Assembly (NCBI GenBank): GCA_046262495.1
Contig: JBHEMR010000027.1
Coordinates: forward strand, 1-23,247
Reading direction: 5' to 3'
DNA length: 23,247 nt
Source: GCA-003244245 sp046262495
GTDB taxonomy: Bacteria > Actinomycetota > Actinomycetes > Mycobacteriales > Pseudonocardiaceae
Each line of letters opens with the position of its first letter. The first letter of the stretch is position 1. The notes under the pieces were generated by a model that worked only from the letters and a program-made list of their open reading frames with translations, was not told the DNA's origin and made no database searches. Made by a program: the position numbers and the translations under genes. This document shows positions 1 to 7,515 of the stretch, piece after piece.

Positions 1-218
1 CGAGTGTGGTTGGAGGTGAAGATGACCCCCGTTTGCGCCACCGCGCCCGCCACCGCCGGCTTTCCCCGCGGTGTTGAGATCGGCCGGCACAGGTCGGGCC
101 GCTGCCGGCCAGGAGCCACCTGACGTCGCTCGACTAGGCCACCCTGTTGTCGGACGGTACCCCGTTGATCGACGCTCGACGGGAAGCACCAGCCGTTGAA
201 CCACCGCTGGAGGTTCGT

Positions 219-2798
219 GTGCATGCTAGGTGGCGTCCCTCGGGCGCCTTACTATCGGGCGAACGAGCCTTAGCGTCGAGTGCCTTCGTGGCTACCCTCA
301 CGCTCACCGCGGGGGTAGCTGGGGCTGCCGTGGTGGCCACAGCCCCCGTCCAACCAAGTGCCGGCACGCTGCTCGGCGGCCTCGGGTTGGCGGCGGCGTT
401 CGGGATCGCACGATTCTTCGCGATCGAGGTAGACGTCCGGCGCGATACCGCGCGGATCACACCCACGGAGATCCCACTGGTCTTCGGACTGCTCTACCTG
501 CCTGGCCCGGTCGTGCTGGCGGCTTACGTCGGTGTTGTGGTCATCGCCCGGTTGCTGCGCCGGGATAGCTGGTCCAAGCTGTTCTTCAACGCCTCCTACG
601 CGATCCTCACGATCGCGATCACCGATCTGCTGGCCCGCTTGGTCTTCGAGCCGGCCTGGCCTTGGTTGCCGCGGTGGTTCGCGGTGCTCGCCGGATTTGT
701 CATTGCGCACGCCATCACTTCCGGGTTGACCTGGGCCTTTATCGTGCTGCTGGACCGCCGACGTCCCGGCGAGAGCGCACGCCCGGTGGTGCACCTCTAC
801 CTCACCGGGCTGCTCAACGCCGCACTCGGTCTCACCGCCGCGGAAACAGTGCGGATGGTGCCGTGGGGCGCGTTACTGGTCGGCCTGCTGACGGTGACGG
901 TGGCCGCGGTGTACCGCGCCTACTATGGGCTGCTTCGCGACCACCGCGACCTTGGGGTGCTCAACGACCTCAGCTTGCGGGTGACTGTGGTCGGACGAGG
1001 CGGAGTCGGCCGGGGTGGCGATGACGATGAGCCGGAACTGGATAAGGATGCCTGGAGCAGCGCCATGGAGCTGGCTCGCGTGCAGCTCAACGCCACCCGC
1101 GTGGTGCTGCATCGGATGCCCGTCGAGGGCGGCCTGCACACGGTGGTGGCTGGTCTGGCGCTGCCCCGTCCGCTATCGCAGCACGACCTCAACGCTGTCC
1201 TTCAAGCCGATTCACCGACCAGGACCGGGCAAGTGCTGCGTCTGATCGACACCAGTGCGGATCCGGCCATCGCCGCAGCCTTGACCGCGAGGGCAGCCTC
1301 GGAGATGCTCGTGGCACCGCTACGGGGTGCCGGCCAGCTGCTCGGCGTGATCGAGGTACATGACCGGCAAAGTCGGCTGCGTCGCTTCGGCACTGCCGAT
1401 GAGCGGTTGGTTCAAACGATGGCCAGCCACCTGGCTACCGCACTGGACAACTGCCGACTGCTCGCCCAGCTGCGCCACGACGCCTACCACGACAGCCTTA
1501 CCAACCTGCGTAATCGGCTCGGTTTCCGGGAGGCCGCCGCTGAGGTGCTCCAGCGGGATGTGAGGCCGTGCGCTGTGATCGTCGTCGAACTTGGGTTGCT
1601 GTCGTCGGTCAACGACGCGTTGGGCCACGTCTGGGGCGACCGAGTCGTGCTGGGCGCGGGGGAGCGGCTTCGCCGCGTCCTGCCCGCGCAGGTACTCACC
1701 GCCCGGCTGGAGCGGGACACGTTCGCCGCGCTGCTGGTCGATGTCGGGGCACCGGACGCGGTGGCGGTGGCTGAGCAGGTACAGGCAGCGCTCAGCGCGC
1801 CGTATCCGGTCGACAAACTCGCCGTGGAATGTACTGCCGTGGTGGGCATGGCGTGCACCGGGATCGAACCCACCCGGGACGCGGATACCCTGCTGCAACG
1901 GGCCGACGTGGCGTTGCATGCCGCACGCAGTGGTGACGCGACGGTGCGCACCTACCTACCTAGTATGGGCCAGGTCCTGCTGCGCCGTTTCCAGCTGGTC
2001 ACGCAGTTCCGGCAGGCGCTGGACACCGGACAGGTCGACGTGCATTTCCAGCCGCAGCTGGCGTTGCCCACCCGCCAGGTGATCGGAGTGGAGGCGCTGG
2101 TGCGCTGGCACCATCCGGAGTTCGGGATGGTCGACCCGGGGGAGTTCGTCACCCTCGTCGAAACCACCGGTCTGATCGATCCACTCACCGACTATGTGCT
2201 CGACCGTTCGCTGGCGCAGTGTCGAAGCTGGCTCGACCGTGGCGTGTCACTGTCGGTCGCGGTCAACCTCTCGGTGCGAAACCTGGCCGACACCGAGTTT
2301 CCGCGCCGGGTGACCGACGCTCTGACGCGGCACCAGGTGCCCCCCGCACTGTTGGGTTTCGAGCTCACGGAGTCGGCGGTGATGAGTGATCCGGAGCGGG
2401 CATTGCCGGTATTGCGCGGGCTCCACGGTCTGGGTGTGCGCATCGCGGTGGATGACTTCGGTACCGGGTACTCGTCGCTGGCCTACCTGCGTCGTCTGCC
2501 GGTCGACGAGGTCAAGATCGACAAGAGCTTTGTCATGGGGCTGTCCAGTGACCTGGGTGACCTCGCGGTGGTCCGCGCCATCGTCGATCTCGGTCACTCG
2601 CTCGGGTTGATCGTCGTTGCGGAGGGCGTTGAGCAGGACGCCACCCGCGACCAGCTGCTGGAGATGGGCTGCGACGTCGCACAGGGTTTCCTGATCTGCC
2701 GACCGCTCCGAGCGGACCGCTTCGACGCCTGGTTGGCCGCTCGGACTGTCCGCGCCCTCGGAGCGCGGGAGGAGACTGTCCTCACCCTGGTCGGGTAG
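219..2798 (+). CDS. Membrane-anchored GAF / degenerate GGDEF / EAL protein, probable c-di-GMP phosphodiesterase
   Basis: Probably hydrolyses the second messenger cyclic di-GMP at the membrane. The first ~260 residues hold about eight hydrophobic segments. A GAF-like region (about 290-420) follows, then a GGDEF domain (about 425-575) and an EAL domain (about 600-840). The GGDEF signature has decayed to ERDTF (E498-F502), so cyclase activity is unlikely. The EAL domain keeps its catalytic set: EAL at 625-627, the LTES glutamate, DDFGTGYSSL from D745, K766 in VKIDKSF and E802/E805 in AEGVE. I chose GTG 219 because GGAGG (209-213) sits five bases upstream; an in-frame TTG at 147 would add 24 residues but has no good ribosome site. 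The architecture is common in actinobacteria; the signal sensed by the membrane part is unknown. It is not obviously in an operon with the tRNAs downstream. Confidence 0.85.
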   Translation: MHARWRPSGALLSGERALASSAFVATLTLTAGVAGAAVVATAPVQPSAGTLLGGLGLAAAFGIARFFAIEVDVRRDTARITPTEIPLVFGLLYLPGPVVLAAYVGVVVIARLLRRDSWSKLFFNASYAILTIAITDLLARLVFEPAWPWLPRWFAVLAGFVIAHAITSGLTWAFIVLLDRRRPGESARPVVHLYLTGLLNAALGLTAAETVRMVPWGALLVGLLTVTVAAVYRAYYGLLRDHRDLGVLNDLSLRVTVVGRGGVGRGGDDDEPELDKDAWSSAMELARVQLNATRVVLHRMPVEGGLHTVVAGLALPRPLSQHDLNAVLQADSPTRTGQVLRLIDTSADPAIAAALTARAASEMLVAPLRGAGQLLGVIEVHDRQSRLRRFGTADERLVQTMASHLATALDNCRLLAQLRHDAYHDSLTNLRNRLGFREAAAEVLQRDVRPCAVIVVELGLLSSVNDALGHVWGDRVVLGAGERLRRVLPAQVLTARLERDTFAALLVDVGAPDAVAVAEQVQAALSAPYPVDKLAVECTAVVGMACTGIEPTRDADTLLQRADVALHAARSGDATVRTYLPSMGQVLLRRFQLVTQFRQALDTGQVDVHFQPQLALPTRQVIGVEALVRWHHPEFGMVDPGEFVTLVETTGLIDPLTDYVLDRSLAQCRSWLDRGVSLSVAVNLSVRNLADTEFPRRVTDALTRHQVPPALLGFELTESAVMSDPERALPVLRGLHGLGVRIAVDDFGTGYSSLAYLRRLPVDEVKIDKSFVMGLSSDLGDLAVVRAIVDLGHSLGLIVVAEGVEQDATRDQLLEMGCDVAQGFLICRPLRADRFDAWLAARTVRALGAREETVLTLVG

Positions 2799-2871
2799 CC
2801 TGCTGACGTTGTGTAGAGTTATCGTCGCTCGTTCACCCGGGCGCTGGTTGACTGTATTGGTTGAAACTGTT

Positions 2872-2944
2872 GCCCCAATAGCTCAGACGGCAGAGCGTCT
2901 CCATGGTAAGGAGAAGGTCTACGGTTCGATTCCGTATTGGGGCT
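2872..2944 (+). tRNA. tRNA-Thr (GGT anticodon)
   Basis: A 73-base cloverleaf. The acceptor GCCCCAA pairs with TTGGGGC (2937-2943) and the discriminator is T. The D arm starts GCTCAGA. The anticodon stem TCTCC/GGAGA encloses loop ATGGTAA, so the anticodon is GGT, reading ACC/ACU threonine codons. The T arm is TACGG/CCGTA around TTCGATT. CCA is not encoded. It lies at the same place as thrT in mycobacteria, just ahead of metT and rpmG. Confidence 0.96.
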
Positions 2945-3000
2945 CGTGGGAAGCTCGCCTGACGAAGGCAGGGTTAGCTGAAGGCGGAGGAGCTCTTGAA

Positions 3001-3076
3001 GGCGGTGTAGCTCAGTCGGAAGAGCAAGCGGCTCATAATCGCTGTGTCGCCGGTTCGAGTCCGGCCACCGCTACCA
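3001..3076 (+). tRNA. tRNA-Met (CAT anticodon, elongator type)
   Basis: The acceptor GGCGGTG faces CACCGCT (3066-3072), with a G1-U72 wobble. The anticodon stem AGCGG/TCGCT encloses CTCATAA, giving anticodon CAT. The T arm is GCCGG/CCGGC around TTCGAGT. Unlike the neighbouring Thr and Trp genes, the 3' CCA is encoded (3074-3076). Its position 56 bases after tRNA-Thr and before rpmG matches the mycobacterial metT gene. The acceptor resembles actinobacterial elongator tRNA-Met rather than the initiator. Confidence 0.95.
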
Positions 3077-3156
3077 TCGGTTCGGCGCGCCAGGTGCTGG
3101 CCGCAGCGGACCCCACTGCAGGTGTTCGATGACAGCTCGGCGAGAGAGAGGCACCC

Positions 3157-3321
3157 GTGGCCGCCACTGATGTTCGGCCCAAGATCACGTTGGCGTGCGA
3201 GGAGTGCAAGCACCGCAACTACATCACCAAGAAGAACCGGCGCAACGATCCGGATCGTCTCACGATTCGCAAGTACTGCCCGAACTGCAACAAGCACCGG
3301 GCTCACCGCGAGACTCGCTGA
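3157..3321 (+). CDS. rpmG: 50S ribosomal protein L33
   Basis: A 54-residue protein starting at GTG after a purine-rich stretch (GAGAGAGAGG, 3143-3152). It keeps two CxxC pairs, C14/C17 and C41/C44, so it is the zinc-binding (C+) form of L33. Residues such as KNRRNDPDRLTIRKYCPNC are typical of actinobacterial L33. L33 binds 23S rRNA near the E site of the large subunit. It sits between tRNA-Met and hadA, the place of rpmG2 in mycobacteria. Confidence 0.95.
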   Translation: MAATDVRPKITLACEECKHRNYITKKNRRNDPDRLTIRKYCPNCNKHRAHRETR

Positions 3322-3338
3322 GCCAGCTGCCTGTTCAG

Positions 3339-3800
3339 ATGGCACTGGATCCGTCCTTCGTCGGCCGGTGCTTCCCCGTGGCGGGTACCTACCAGGTGGG
3401 CCGCGAGAAGATCCGCGAATTCGCCGACGCCATCGGGGACGATGACGGGATCTACCGGGATCCCAGCGTGGCCCGAGCCCGTGGCTACTGCGATGTGATT
3501 GCCCCACCCACGTTTGCGATAATCCTGGCACTGCGAGCGCAGCAGACGCTGGTCTGCGACCCCGAACTCGGCTTGGACTACCGGCGGATGGTGCACGGTA
3601 ATCAGTCGTTCACGCACCACCGCCCGATCCGGGCCGGCGACGAGCTAGTTGCGACGCTCCATGTTGACGGTGTCCGAAGTATGGGGGGCAACGACATGCT
3701 CACGGTGCGCTGCGAGATCACTGACAGTGCCGGTGACCCGGTGACCACAGCCAGGTCCTTGCTGGTCATCCGTGCTTCGGACACGGATGAGCACCGGTGA
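3339..3800 (+). CDS. hadA: HadA-like (3R)-hydroxyacyl-ACP dehydratase subunit (MaoC N-terminal type)
   Basis: A 153-residue single hotdog-fold protein opening MALDPSFVGR. It contains the family stretch PPTFAI and a region around HGNQSFTHHRPIRAGDEL that is characteristic of HadA. In mycobacteria HadA is the structural, substrate-stabilising subunit that pairs with catalytic HadB, in the dehydration step of type II fatty-acid elongation. The ATG at 3339, 17 bases after rpmG, gives the usual family length and removes an upstream extension overlapping rpmG. Its stop overlaps the hadB start by GTGA. Outside mycolic-acid producers the pair may serve another acyl-CoA or acyl-ACP dehydration, so the substrate is inferred. 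Confidence 0.85.
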   Translation: MALDPSFVGRCFPVAGTYQVGREKIREFADAIGDDDGIYRDPSVARARGYCDVIAPPTFAIILALRAQQTLVCDPELGLDYRRMVHGNQSFTHHRPIRAGDELVATLHVDGVRSMGGNDMLTVRCEITDSAGDPVTTARSLLVIRASDTDEHR

Positions 3801-4222
3801 GCCGTCGCCGCTACGCGGAGGTCGCCGAGGGCGACGAGCTGCCAGGGCTTCAGGTCAGGATGACCCGGGCTGATCTAATCCGCTATGCCGGAGCCTCCAG
3901 CGACTTCAACCCGATCCACTGGAACGAACGCGCCGCTCGGGAAGTCGGACTACCTGACGTCATCGCGCATGGAATGCTCACCATGGCGCTGGCCAGCCGC
4001 CTGGTGACGGCCTGGGCCGGTGACCCCGGGGCTGTGGTGCACTATTCAGTGCGCTTCACCCGCCCGGTCGTCGTACCCGACGATACTGATGGGGCGCTCG
4101 TAGAATTCTCTGGCAAGGTGCTGCGACGCCTCGATGAGGGCACGGTCGTGGTCGCCATCACCGCACGTTGCGCCGCCCAGTCCGTACTCGGTCAGGCCAC
4201 CGCCACCGTCGCGCTGGCCTGA
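3797..4222 (+). CDS. hadB: HadB-like (3R)-hydroxyacyl-ACP dehydratase, catalytic MaoC subunit
   Basis: A 141-residue MaoC/hydratase-2 hotdog protein starting at GTG and overlapping the hadA stop by four bases, which implies coupled translation. The hydratase motif runs from D36 to the AHGMLTMAL segment. D36 and H41 in SSDFNPIHWNE occupy the same numbers as the catalytic pair of M. tuberculosis HadB. Expected to dehydrate 3-hydroxyacyl thioesters together with HadA. No hadC follows: the next 185 bases lead straight to tRNA-Trp, so only the HadAB form of the enzyme is encoded here. Confidence 0.88.
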   Translation: MSRRRYAEVAEGDELPGLQVRMTRADLIRYAGASSDFNPIHWNERAAREVGLPDVIAHGMLTMALASRLVTAWAGDPGAVVHYSVRFTRPVVVPDDTDGALVEFSGKVLRRLDEGTVVVAITARCAAQSVLGQATATVALA

Positions 4223-4271
4223 ACCTCGAGCAGGTCAACGACGGCGCGCTGCAGCGCGGCCAACGGGGTAG

Positions 4272-4302
4272 TTGAACCGCACTGAGTTCGGTGGCCTACA
4301 CT
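4272..4302 (+). promoter_or_regulatory. Possible sigma-70-type promoter ahead of tRNA-Trp/secE/nusG
   Basis: TTGAAC (4272-4277) and TACACT (4297-4302) stand 19 bases apart in the 185-base hadB to tRNA-Trp gap. The spacer is slightly long, and transcription would begin about 100 bases before the tRNA. This is a plausible but unproven promoter. Confidence 0.35.
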
Positions 4303-4407
4303 CTGGTGCCGGGGATGCCAGCGGATCTCCCGTGCCCGGTGATGGCCGTGGCCCGGGCTATCATGGTGGTGCCCGTAGTACGCGGCGTCTGTGCAGACGT
4401 CTGGTAA

Positions 4408-4480
<73 letters not shown>

Positions 4481-4533
4481 CGTAGGCCTGAACCCGGCGA
4501 GGACCCAACCCGGCGAAGCGGAGGATCACCAGC

Positions 4534-4899
4534 GTGAGCGACGATCGCGCCCACGAGACGGCGGACCGGCTGGAGCAGCCCGAGGCGTCACCCAACGTCC
4601 CGGAGCCTGGCTCTGCCGTGCGCCGGGCGCGCTCCGCCGAGGCGCAAGGGTCGGGGATCGCCGACAAGGATCATCCGACCAGGGCACGCGGCGCAACCGA
4701 GGCCAAGGCGGCTGCACCCGCTCGGCTGATCCGGTTCTTGCGCGAGGTCGTCTCCGAGCTCGGCAAGGTCATCTGGCCGAGCCGTCGGGAGCTGGTGGTC
4801 TACACGGGCGTCGTGCTGGTCTTCGTCAGCTTCATGGTGGCGTTCGTTGCGTTGCTCGACATGGGACTGGGCAGGGCCGTGCTGACCGTGTTCGGCTGA
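4534..4899 (+). CDS. secE: Preprotein translocase subunit SecE
   Basis: A 121-residue protein with GTG start; GGAGGA lies about nine bases upstream (4520-4525). The first ~60 residues are hydrophilic and charged. The conserved part runs from about residue 65 (RFLREVVSELGKVIWPSRRE), an amphipathic helix followed by one membrane span (about 87-112). SecE stabilises SecY in the SecYEG channel of the cytoplasmic membrane. The single-span form is usual for actinobacteria. It lies directly upstream of nusG, as in most bacteria. Confidence 0.95.
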   Translation: MSDDRAHETADRLEQPEASPNVPEPGSAVRRARSAEAQGSGIADKDHPTRARGATEAKAAAPARLIRFLREVVSELGKVIWPSRRELVVYTGVVLVFVSFMVAFVALLDMGLGRAVLTVFG

Positions 4900-4967
4900 C
4901 GCCGGAGACCCGGGCGCCGGTTGACGACCAGCACGGCATGACGCACGCAAAGAAAGCGAGACCGACT

Positions 4968-5888
4968 GTGACTTTCCCAGGAGGGAGCTTCGCCGGAGGG
5001 ACTTCCACAGGAGGGAGCTCCGCCGGAGGGACTTCCACAGGAGGGAGCTCCGCCGGAGGGACTTCCACCGACGAGGCTTCCACGGGCGACAGGCAGGAGC
5101 TGACCGGGCTGTTCAACGCCGATACCACCGACGCCGATACGCCCGAGGTCGATGCACTGGAGGCCGGTGTATCCGAGACTGCTGCATCCGAGATCGAATC
5201 ATTCGATGTCGTCGAGACCGGTGATGAAGCCGATCAACCCGCAGCGACGGCTGAGGTCGAGTCGCCGGAGCCTGCGGACCCGGTAGACGAGCTCCGATCC
5301 GCGCTGGCCACTGCCCCCGGCGAGTGGTACGTGGTGCACTCCTACGCTGGCTACGAGAACAAGGTGAAGGCAAATCTGGAGACCCGCATCCAGACCCTGG
5401 ATGTAGAGGACTACATCTTCCAGGTGGAAGTGCCCACCGAAGAGGTCACCGAGATCAAGAACGGCCAGCGCAAGCAGGTACAGCGCAAGGTGCTCCCCGG
5501 CTACATCCTGGTCCGGATGGACCTCAACGACGCCTCATGGAGCGCCGTGCGCAATACGCCGGGGGTCACCGGATTCGTCGGAGCTACCTCCCGGCCCTCG
5601 CCGCTGACTCTGGACGACGTGCTGAAGTTCCTCGCCCCGCGAGTAGCGCAGCCCAAGGTGCCGGCCGGTGCCGGCAAGCATGCGGCAGGCCTCGGCGGCG
5701 GTAAGCCCGTGATCGAGGTGGACTTCGAGGTGGGTGAGTCGGTCACCGTTATGGACGGCCCATTCGCCACCTTGCCGGCGACGATCAACGAGGTCAACGT
5801 CGACGCACAGAAACTCAAAGTGTTGGTGTCGATCTTCGGTCGGGAAACTCCGGTGGAACTATCGTTTAGCCAGGTCTCCAAGATCTGA
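4968..5888 (+). CDS. nusG: Transcription termination/antitermination factor NusG with a long repetitive N-terminal tail
   Basis: A 306-residue protein that binds RNA polymerase and links it to Rho or the ribosome. The NGN domain starts at E119 (EWYVVHSYAGYENKVKANLE) and includes VLPGYILVRM. The KOW domain lies near the C-terminus (VGESVTVMDGPFATL to the end). The GTG at 4968 gives an N-terminus (MTFPGG) resembling mycobacterial NusG; an in-frame ATG at 4938 lacks a ribosome site. The ~118-residue tail before NGN is acidic and low complexity and is longer than I expect for mycobacterial NusG. It begins with a perfect-frame 30-base repeat coding Gly/Ser/Thr. The reading frame is open upstream through the tRNA, but that extension is not coding. 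Confidence 0.95.
   Translation: MTFPGGSFAGGTSTGGSSAGGTSTGGSSAGGTSTDEASTGDRQELTGLFNADTTDADTPEVDALEAGVSETAASEIESFDVVETGDEADQPAATAEVESPEPADPVDELRSALATAPGEWYVVHSYAGYENKVKANLETRIQTLDVEDYIFQVEVPTEEVTEIKNGQRKQVQRKVLPGYILVRMDLNDASWSAVRNTPGVTGFVGATSRPSPLTLDDVLKFLAPRVAQPKVPAGAGKHAAGLGGGKPVIEVDFEVGESVTVMDGPFATLPATINEVNVDAQKLKVLVSIFGRETPVELSFSQVSKI
4981..5070 (+). repeat. Three-copy 30-base minisatellite inside nusG
   Basis: Units at 4981-5010, 5011-5040 and 5041-5070 differ by only about two bases. Each codes ten residues, GGSSAGGTST or close to it. The unit length is a multiple of three, so copy-number changes would keep the frame. The repeat lies in the disordered tail ahead of the NGN domain. Confidence 0.95.
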
Positions 5889-5933
5889 CCGGCACCGCGC
5901 CGGTTGCTATACATTCAGTGCGAGGAAGGAATT

Positions 5934-6368
5934 ATGCCCCCCAAGAGGCGAAAGAGGCTCACGGCCACCGTGAAGCTCGCATTAGAGGCTGGCACCGCGA
6001 ACCCGGCCTCGGTCGGGCAGGCGCTGGGTCCGCACGGACTGAATATCATGGAGTTCTGCAAGGCCTACAACGCCGCGACGCAGAACAACCGTGGTGAAGT
6101 GGTACCCGCAGTGATTTCGGTATTCGAGGACCGCTCCTTCGACTTCGTGCTCAAGACACCGCCTGCCTCGGTACTGCTGCTCAAGGCTGCGGGAGTGGCC
6201 AAGGGTTCGGCGGAACCGCACAAGACCAAGGTCGCCAAAGTTGGCCGGGACCAGGTCCGAGCCATCGCCGAGCGTAAACTCGAAGACCTCAACGCCAACG
6301 ACATCGACGCCGCGATCAAGATCATTTCTGGGACTGCCCGCTCAATGGGTATCACCGTAGTCGACTAG
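5934..6368 (+). CDS. rplK: 50S ribosomal protein L11, with an altered proline-rich helix
   Basis: A 144-residue L11. ATG 5934 follows GAGGAAGGA (5923-5931), and the protein opens MPPKRRKR. L11 binds the GTPase-associated centre of 23S rRNA and is the docking base for translational GTPases. The C-terminal rRNA-binding domain is normal (KTPPAS, EPHKTKVAK, LNANDIDAA, SGTARSMGITV). The N-terminal domain is odd. The usual motif NP-(A/S)-PPVGPALGQ(H/Q)G reads NPASVGQALGPHG. The two prolines are replaced by one Ser (S26), the third proline by Gln (Q29), and Gln by Pro (P33), with one residue lost in frame. The identity as L11 is certain; the consequence is discussed in the findings. Confidence 0.97.
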   Translation: MPPKRRKRLTATVKLALEAGTANPASVGQALGPHGLNIMEFCKAYNAATQNNRGEVVPAVISVFEDRSFDFVLKTPPASVLLLKAAGVAKGSAEPHKTKVAKVGRDQVRAIAERKLEDLNANDIDAAIKIISGTARSMGITVVD

Positions 6369-6385
6369 CCTTGGCGTACTGAGGC

Positions 6386-6447
6386 TCCCGAGCTCAACCG
6401 CAGAGCTGTTCAGTTGGCCATAAACAGCTCTGCTGTTAAGTTCGGGA
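6386..6447 (+). terminator. Long imperfect hairpin after rplK
   Basis: Arms 6386-6410 and 6423-6447 pair at 23 of 25 positions (one G-U) around a 12-base loop. The inner 11 pairs (GCAGAGCTGTT with its complement) are perfect. No T-run follows, as is common for actinobacterial terminators. It could be a terminator or attenuator between rplK and rplA, or an mRNA processing structure. Confidence 0.6.
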
Positions 6448-6458
6448 ACTCTAGGGCC

Positions 6459-6487
6459 GGTCCCACGTTTCACAGATCTGTGGGACC
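6459..6487 (+). terminator. Second hairpin in the rplK-rplA spacer
   Basis: GGTCCCAC (6459-6466) and GTGGGACC (6480-6487) pair perfectly over eight bases with a 13-base loop. A short T-run (CCGTTT) follows. This looks like an intrinsic terminator lying 11 bases after the larger hairpin. Confidence 0.55.
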
Positions 6488-6516
6488 CGTTTAGGCAATA
6501 TTCAGCACCCGTGGGA

Positions 6517-6532
6517 GGGCCAGCGCTGGCCC
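6517..6532. other. Perfect 16-base palindrome upstream of rplA
   Basis: GGGCCAGCGCTGGCCC reads the same on both strands. It lies 37 bases before the rplA start. It may be a protein-binding site or a small RNA stem; L1 autoregulation at this spot is only a possibility. Confidence 0.5.
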
Positions 6533-6568
6533 CATACCACGACTGATCCAGCGAAGAAGGACAGTGAT

Positions 6569-7285
6569 ATGAAGCGCAGCAAGGCCTACCGCCAAGCGGC
6601 CGAGAAGGTCGACCGGAGCCGGTTCTACAGCCCCCTGGAGGCTGCGGCGCTGGCTAAGGAGACGTCCCCAAGCAAGATGGATGCCACCGTTGAGGTGGCC
6701 ATGCAGTTGGGCGTTGACCCCCGCAAAGCCGATCAGATGGTACGGGGCACGGTCAACCTGCCGCACGGCACCGGCAAGACCGTCCGCGTCATCGTCTTCG
6801 CCACGGGAGATCGGGCGGCCGAGGCTGCGGCCGCGGGTGCTGACGTGGTCGGTTCTGACGATCTCATCGAGCGCATTCAGGGCGGCTGGCTGGACTTCGA
6901 TGCCGCGATCGCGGCGCCAGACCAGATGGCTAAGGTCGGTCGGATCGCTAGGATTCTCGGTCCCCGGGGCCTGATGCCAAACCCCAAGACTGGGACCGTC
7001 ACCCCCGACGTCGCCAAGGCGATCGCGGACATCAAGGGTGGCAAGATTAACTTTCGGGTGGACAAGCAGGCCAATCTCCACCTGATCATCGGCAAGGTGT
7101 CCTTCGAGACCGATAAGCTGGTGGAGAACTATGCCGCTGCATTGGATGAGGTGCTGCGAAGCAAGCCGTCGGCCGCGAAGGGCCGTTACCTGAAGAAGAT
7201 TAACTTTTCCACCACTATGGGCCCCGGCATCCCCGTCGACCCCAACCGCACACGCAACCTACTGATCGACGAACCGACCTCCTGA
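6569..7285 (+). CDS. rplA: 50S ribosomal protein L1
   Basis: A 238-residue L1, the protein of the mobile L1 stalk of the large subunit. In many bacteria it also represses its own operon mRNA. ATG 6569 follows AGAAGGA (6555-6561). The signature ILGPRGLMPNPKTGTVT is intact, and the N-terminus (MKRSKAYRQAAEKVDR) and C-terminus (KKINFSTTMGPGIPVDPN) are typical of actinobacteria. It is separated from rplK by 200 bases containing several hairpins, so the two genes need not be expressed equally. Confidence 0.97.
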   Translation: MKRSKAYRQAAEKVDRSRFYSPLEAAALAKETSPSKMDATVEVAMQLGVDPRKADQMVRGTVNLPHGTGKTVRVIVFATGDRAAEAAAAGADVVGSDDLIERIQGGWLDFDAAIAAPDQMAKVGRIARILGPRGLMPNPKTGTVTPDVAKAIADIKGGKINFRVDKQANLHLIIGKVSFETDKLVENYAAALDEVLRSKPSAAKGRYLKKINFSTTMGPGIPVDPNRTRNLLIDEPTS

Positions 7286-7384
7286 GCGAACCGTCAACTG
7301 GAACCGATTGCGGAGTTTCGGGCAACCTCAAAATCGCCAAGTCGCGCCTTTTGCCAGTATGCGGGCACCGAGCTGGGGGCGGTG

Positions 7385-7413
7385 TGGAGACGGTAGTGTG
7401 GTTGGCCTAGAGT
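7385..7413 (+). promoter_or_regulatory. Candidate promoter for rplJ-rplL
   Basis: TGGAGA (7385-7390) and TAGAGT (7408-7413) are 17 bases apart and lie just before the L10-leader-like RNA. The -10 matches the actinobacterial TANNNT pattern; the -35 matches TTGACA at four of six bases. Confidence 0.45.
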
Positions 7414-7419
7414 AGTACC

Positions 7420-7515
7420 TGGTTCCACCGTAGACCGCTGGTTTCCGCGCCATTGGTGCGGACGAAGGTCCCGCGATTGTGGGCGGCCCGCGCAGGAGGA
7501 CGTGGTTACGCTGTC
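7420..7515 (+). promoter_or_regulatory. L10-leader-like ribosomal protein autoregulatory RNA
   Basis: The stretch contains AGACCGCTGGTTTCCGC, a hairpin TCCGC/GCGGA around GCCATTGGT, then GACGAAGGTCCCGC and a GCGCAGGAGGA element. This order resembles the L10 leader upstream of rplJ in actinobacteria. In known cases L10 (with L12) binds the leader and represses rplJL. The boundaries are approximate and the call rests on recall of the family pattern. Confidence 0.55.

Noticed and set aside
2799..2871. Promoter ahead of tRNA-Thr (TAGAGT near 2814, TTGACT at 2848)
   Set aside because: No properly spaced partner hexamer was found for either element.
4981..5070. Possible CRISPR-like array, because units are 30 bases
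   Set aside because: The units are contiguous with no spacers and are translated in frame as part of NusG.
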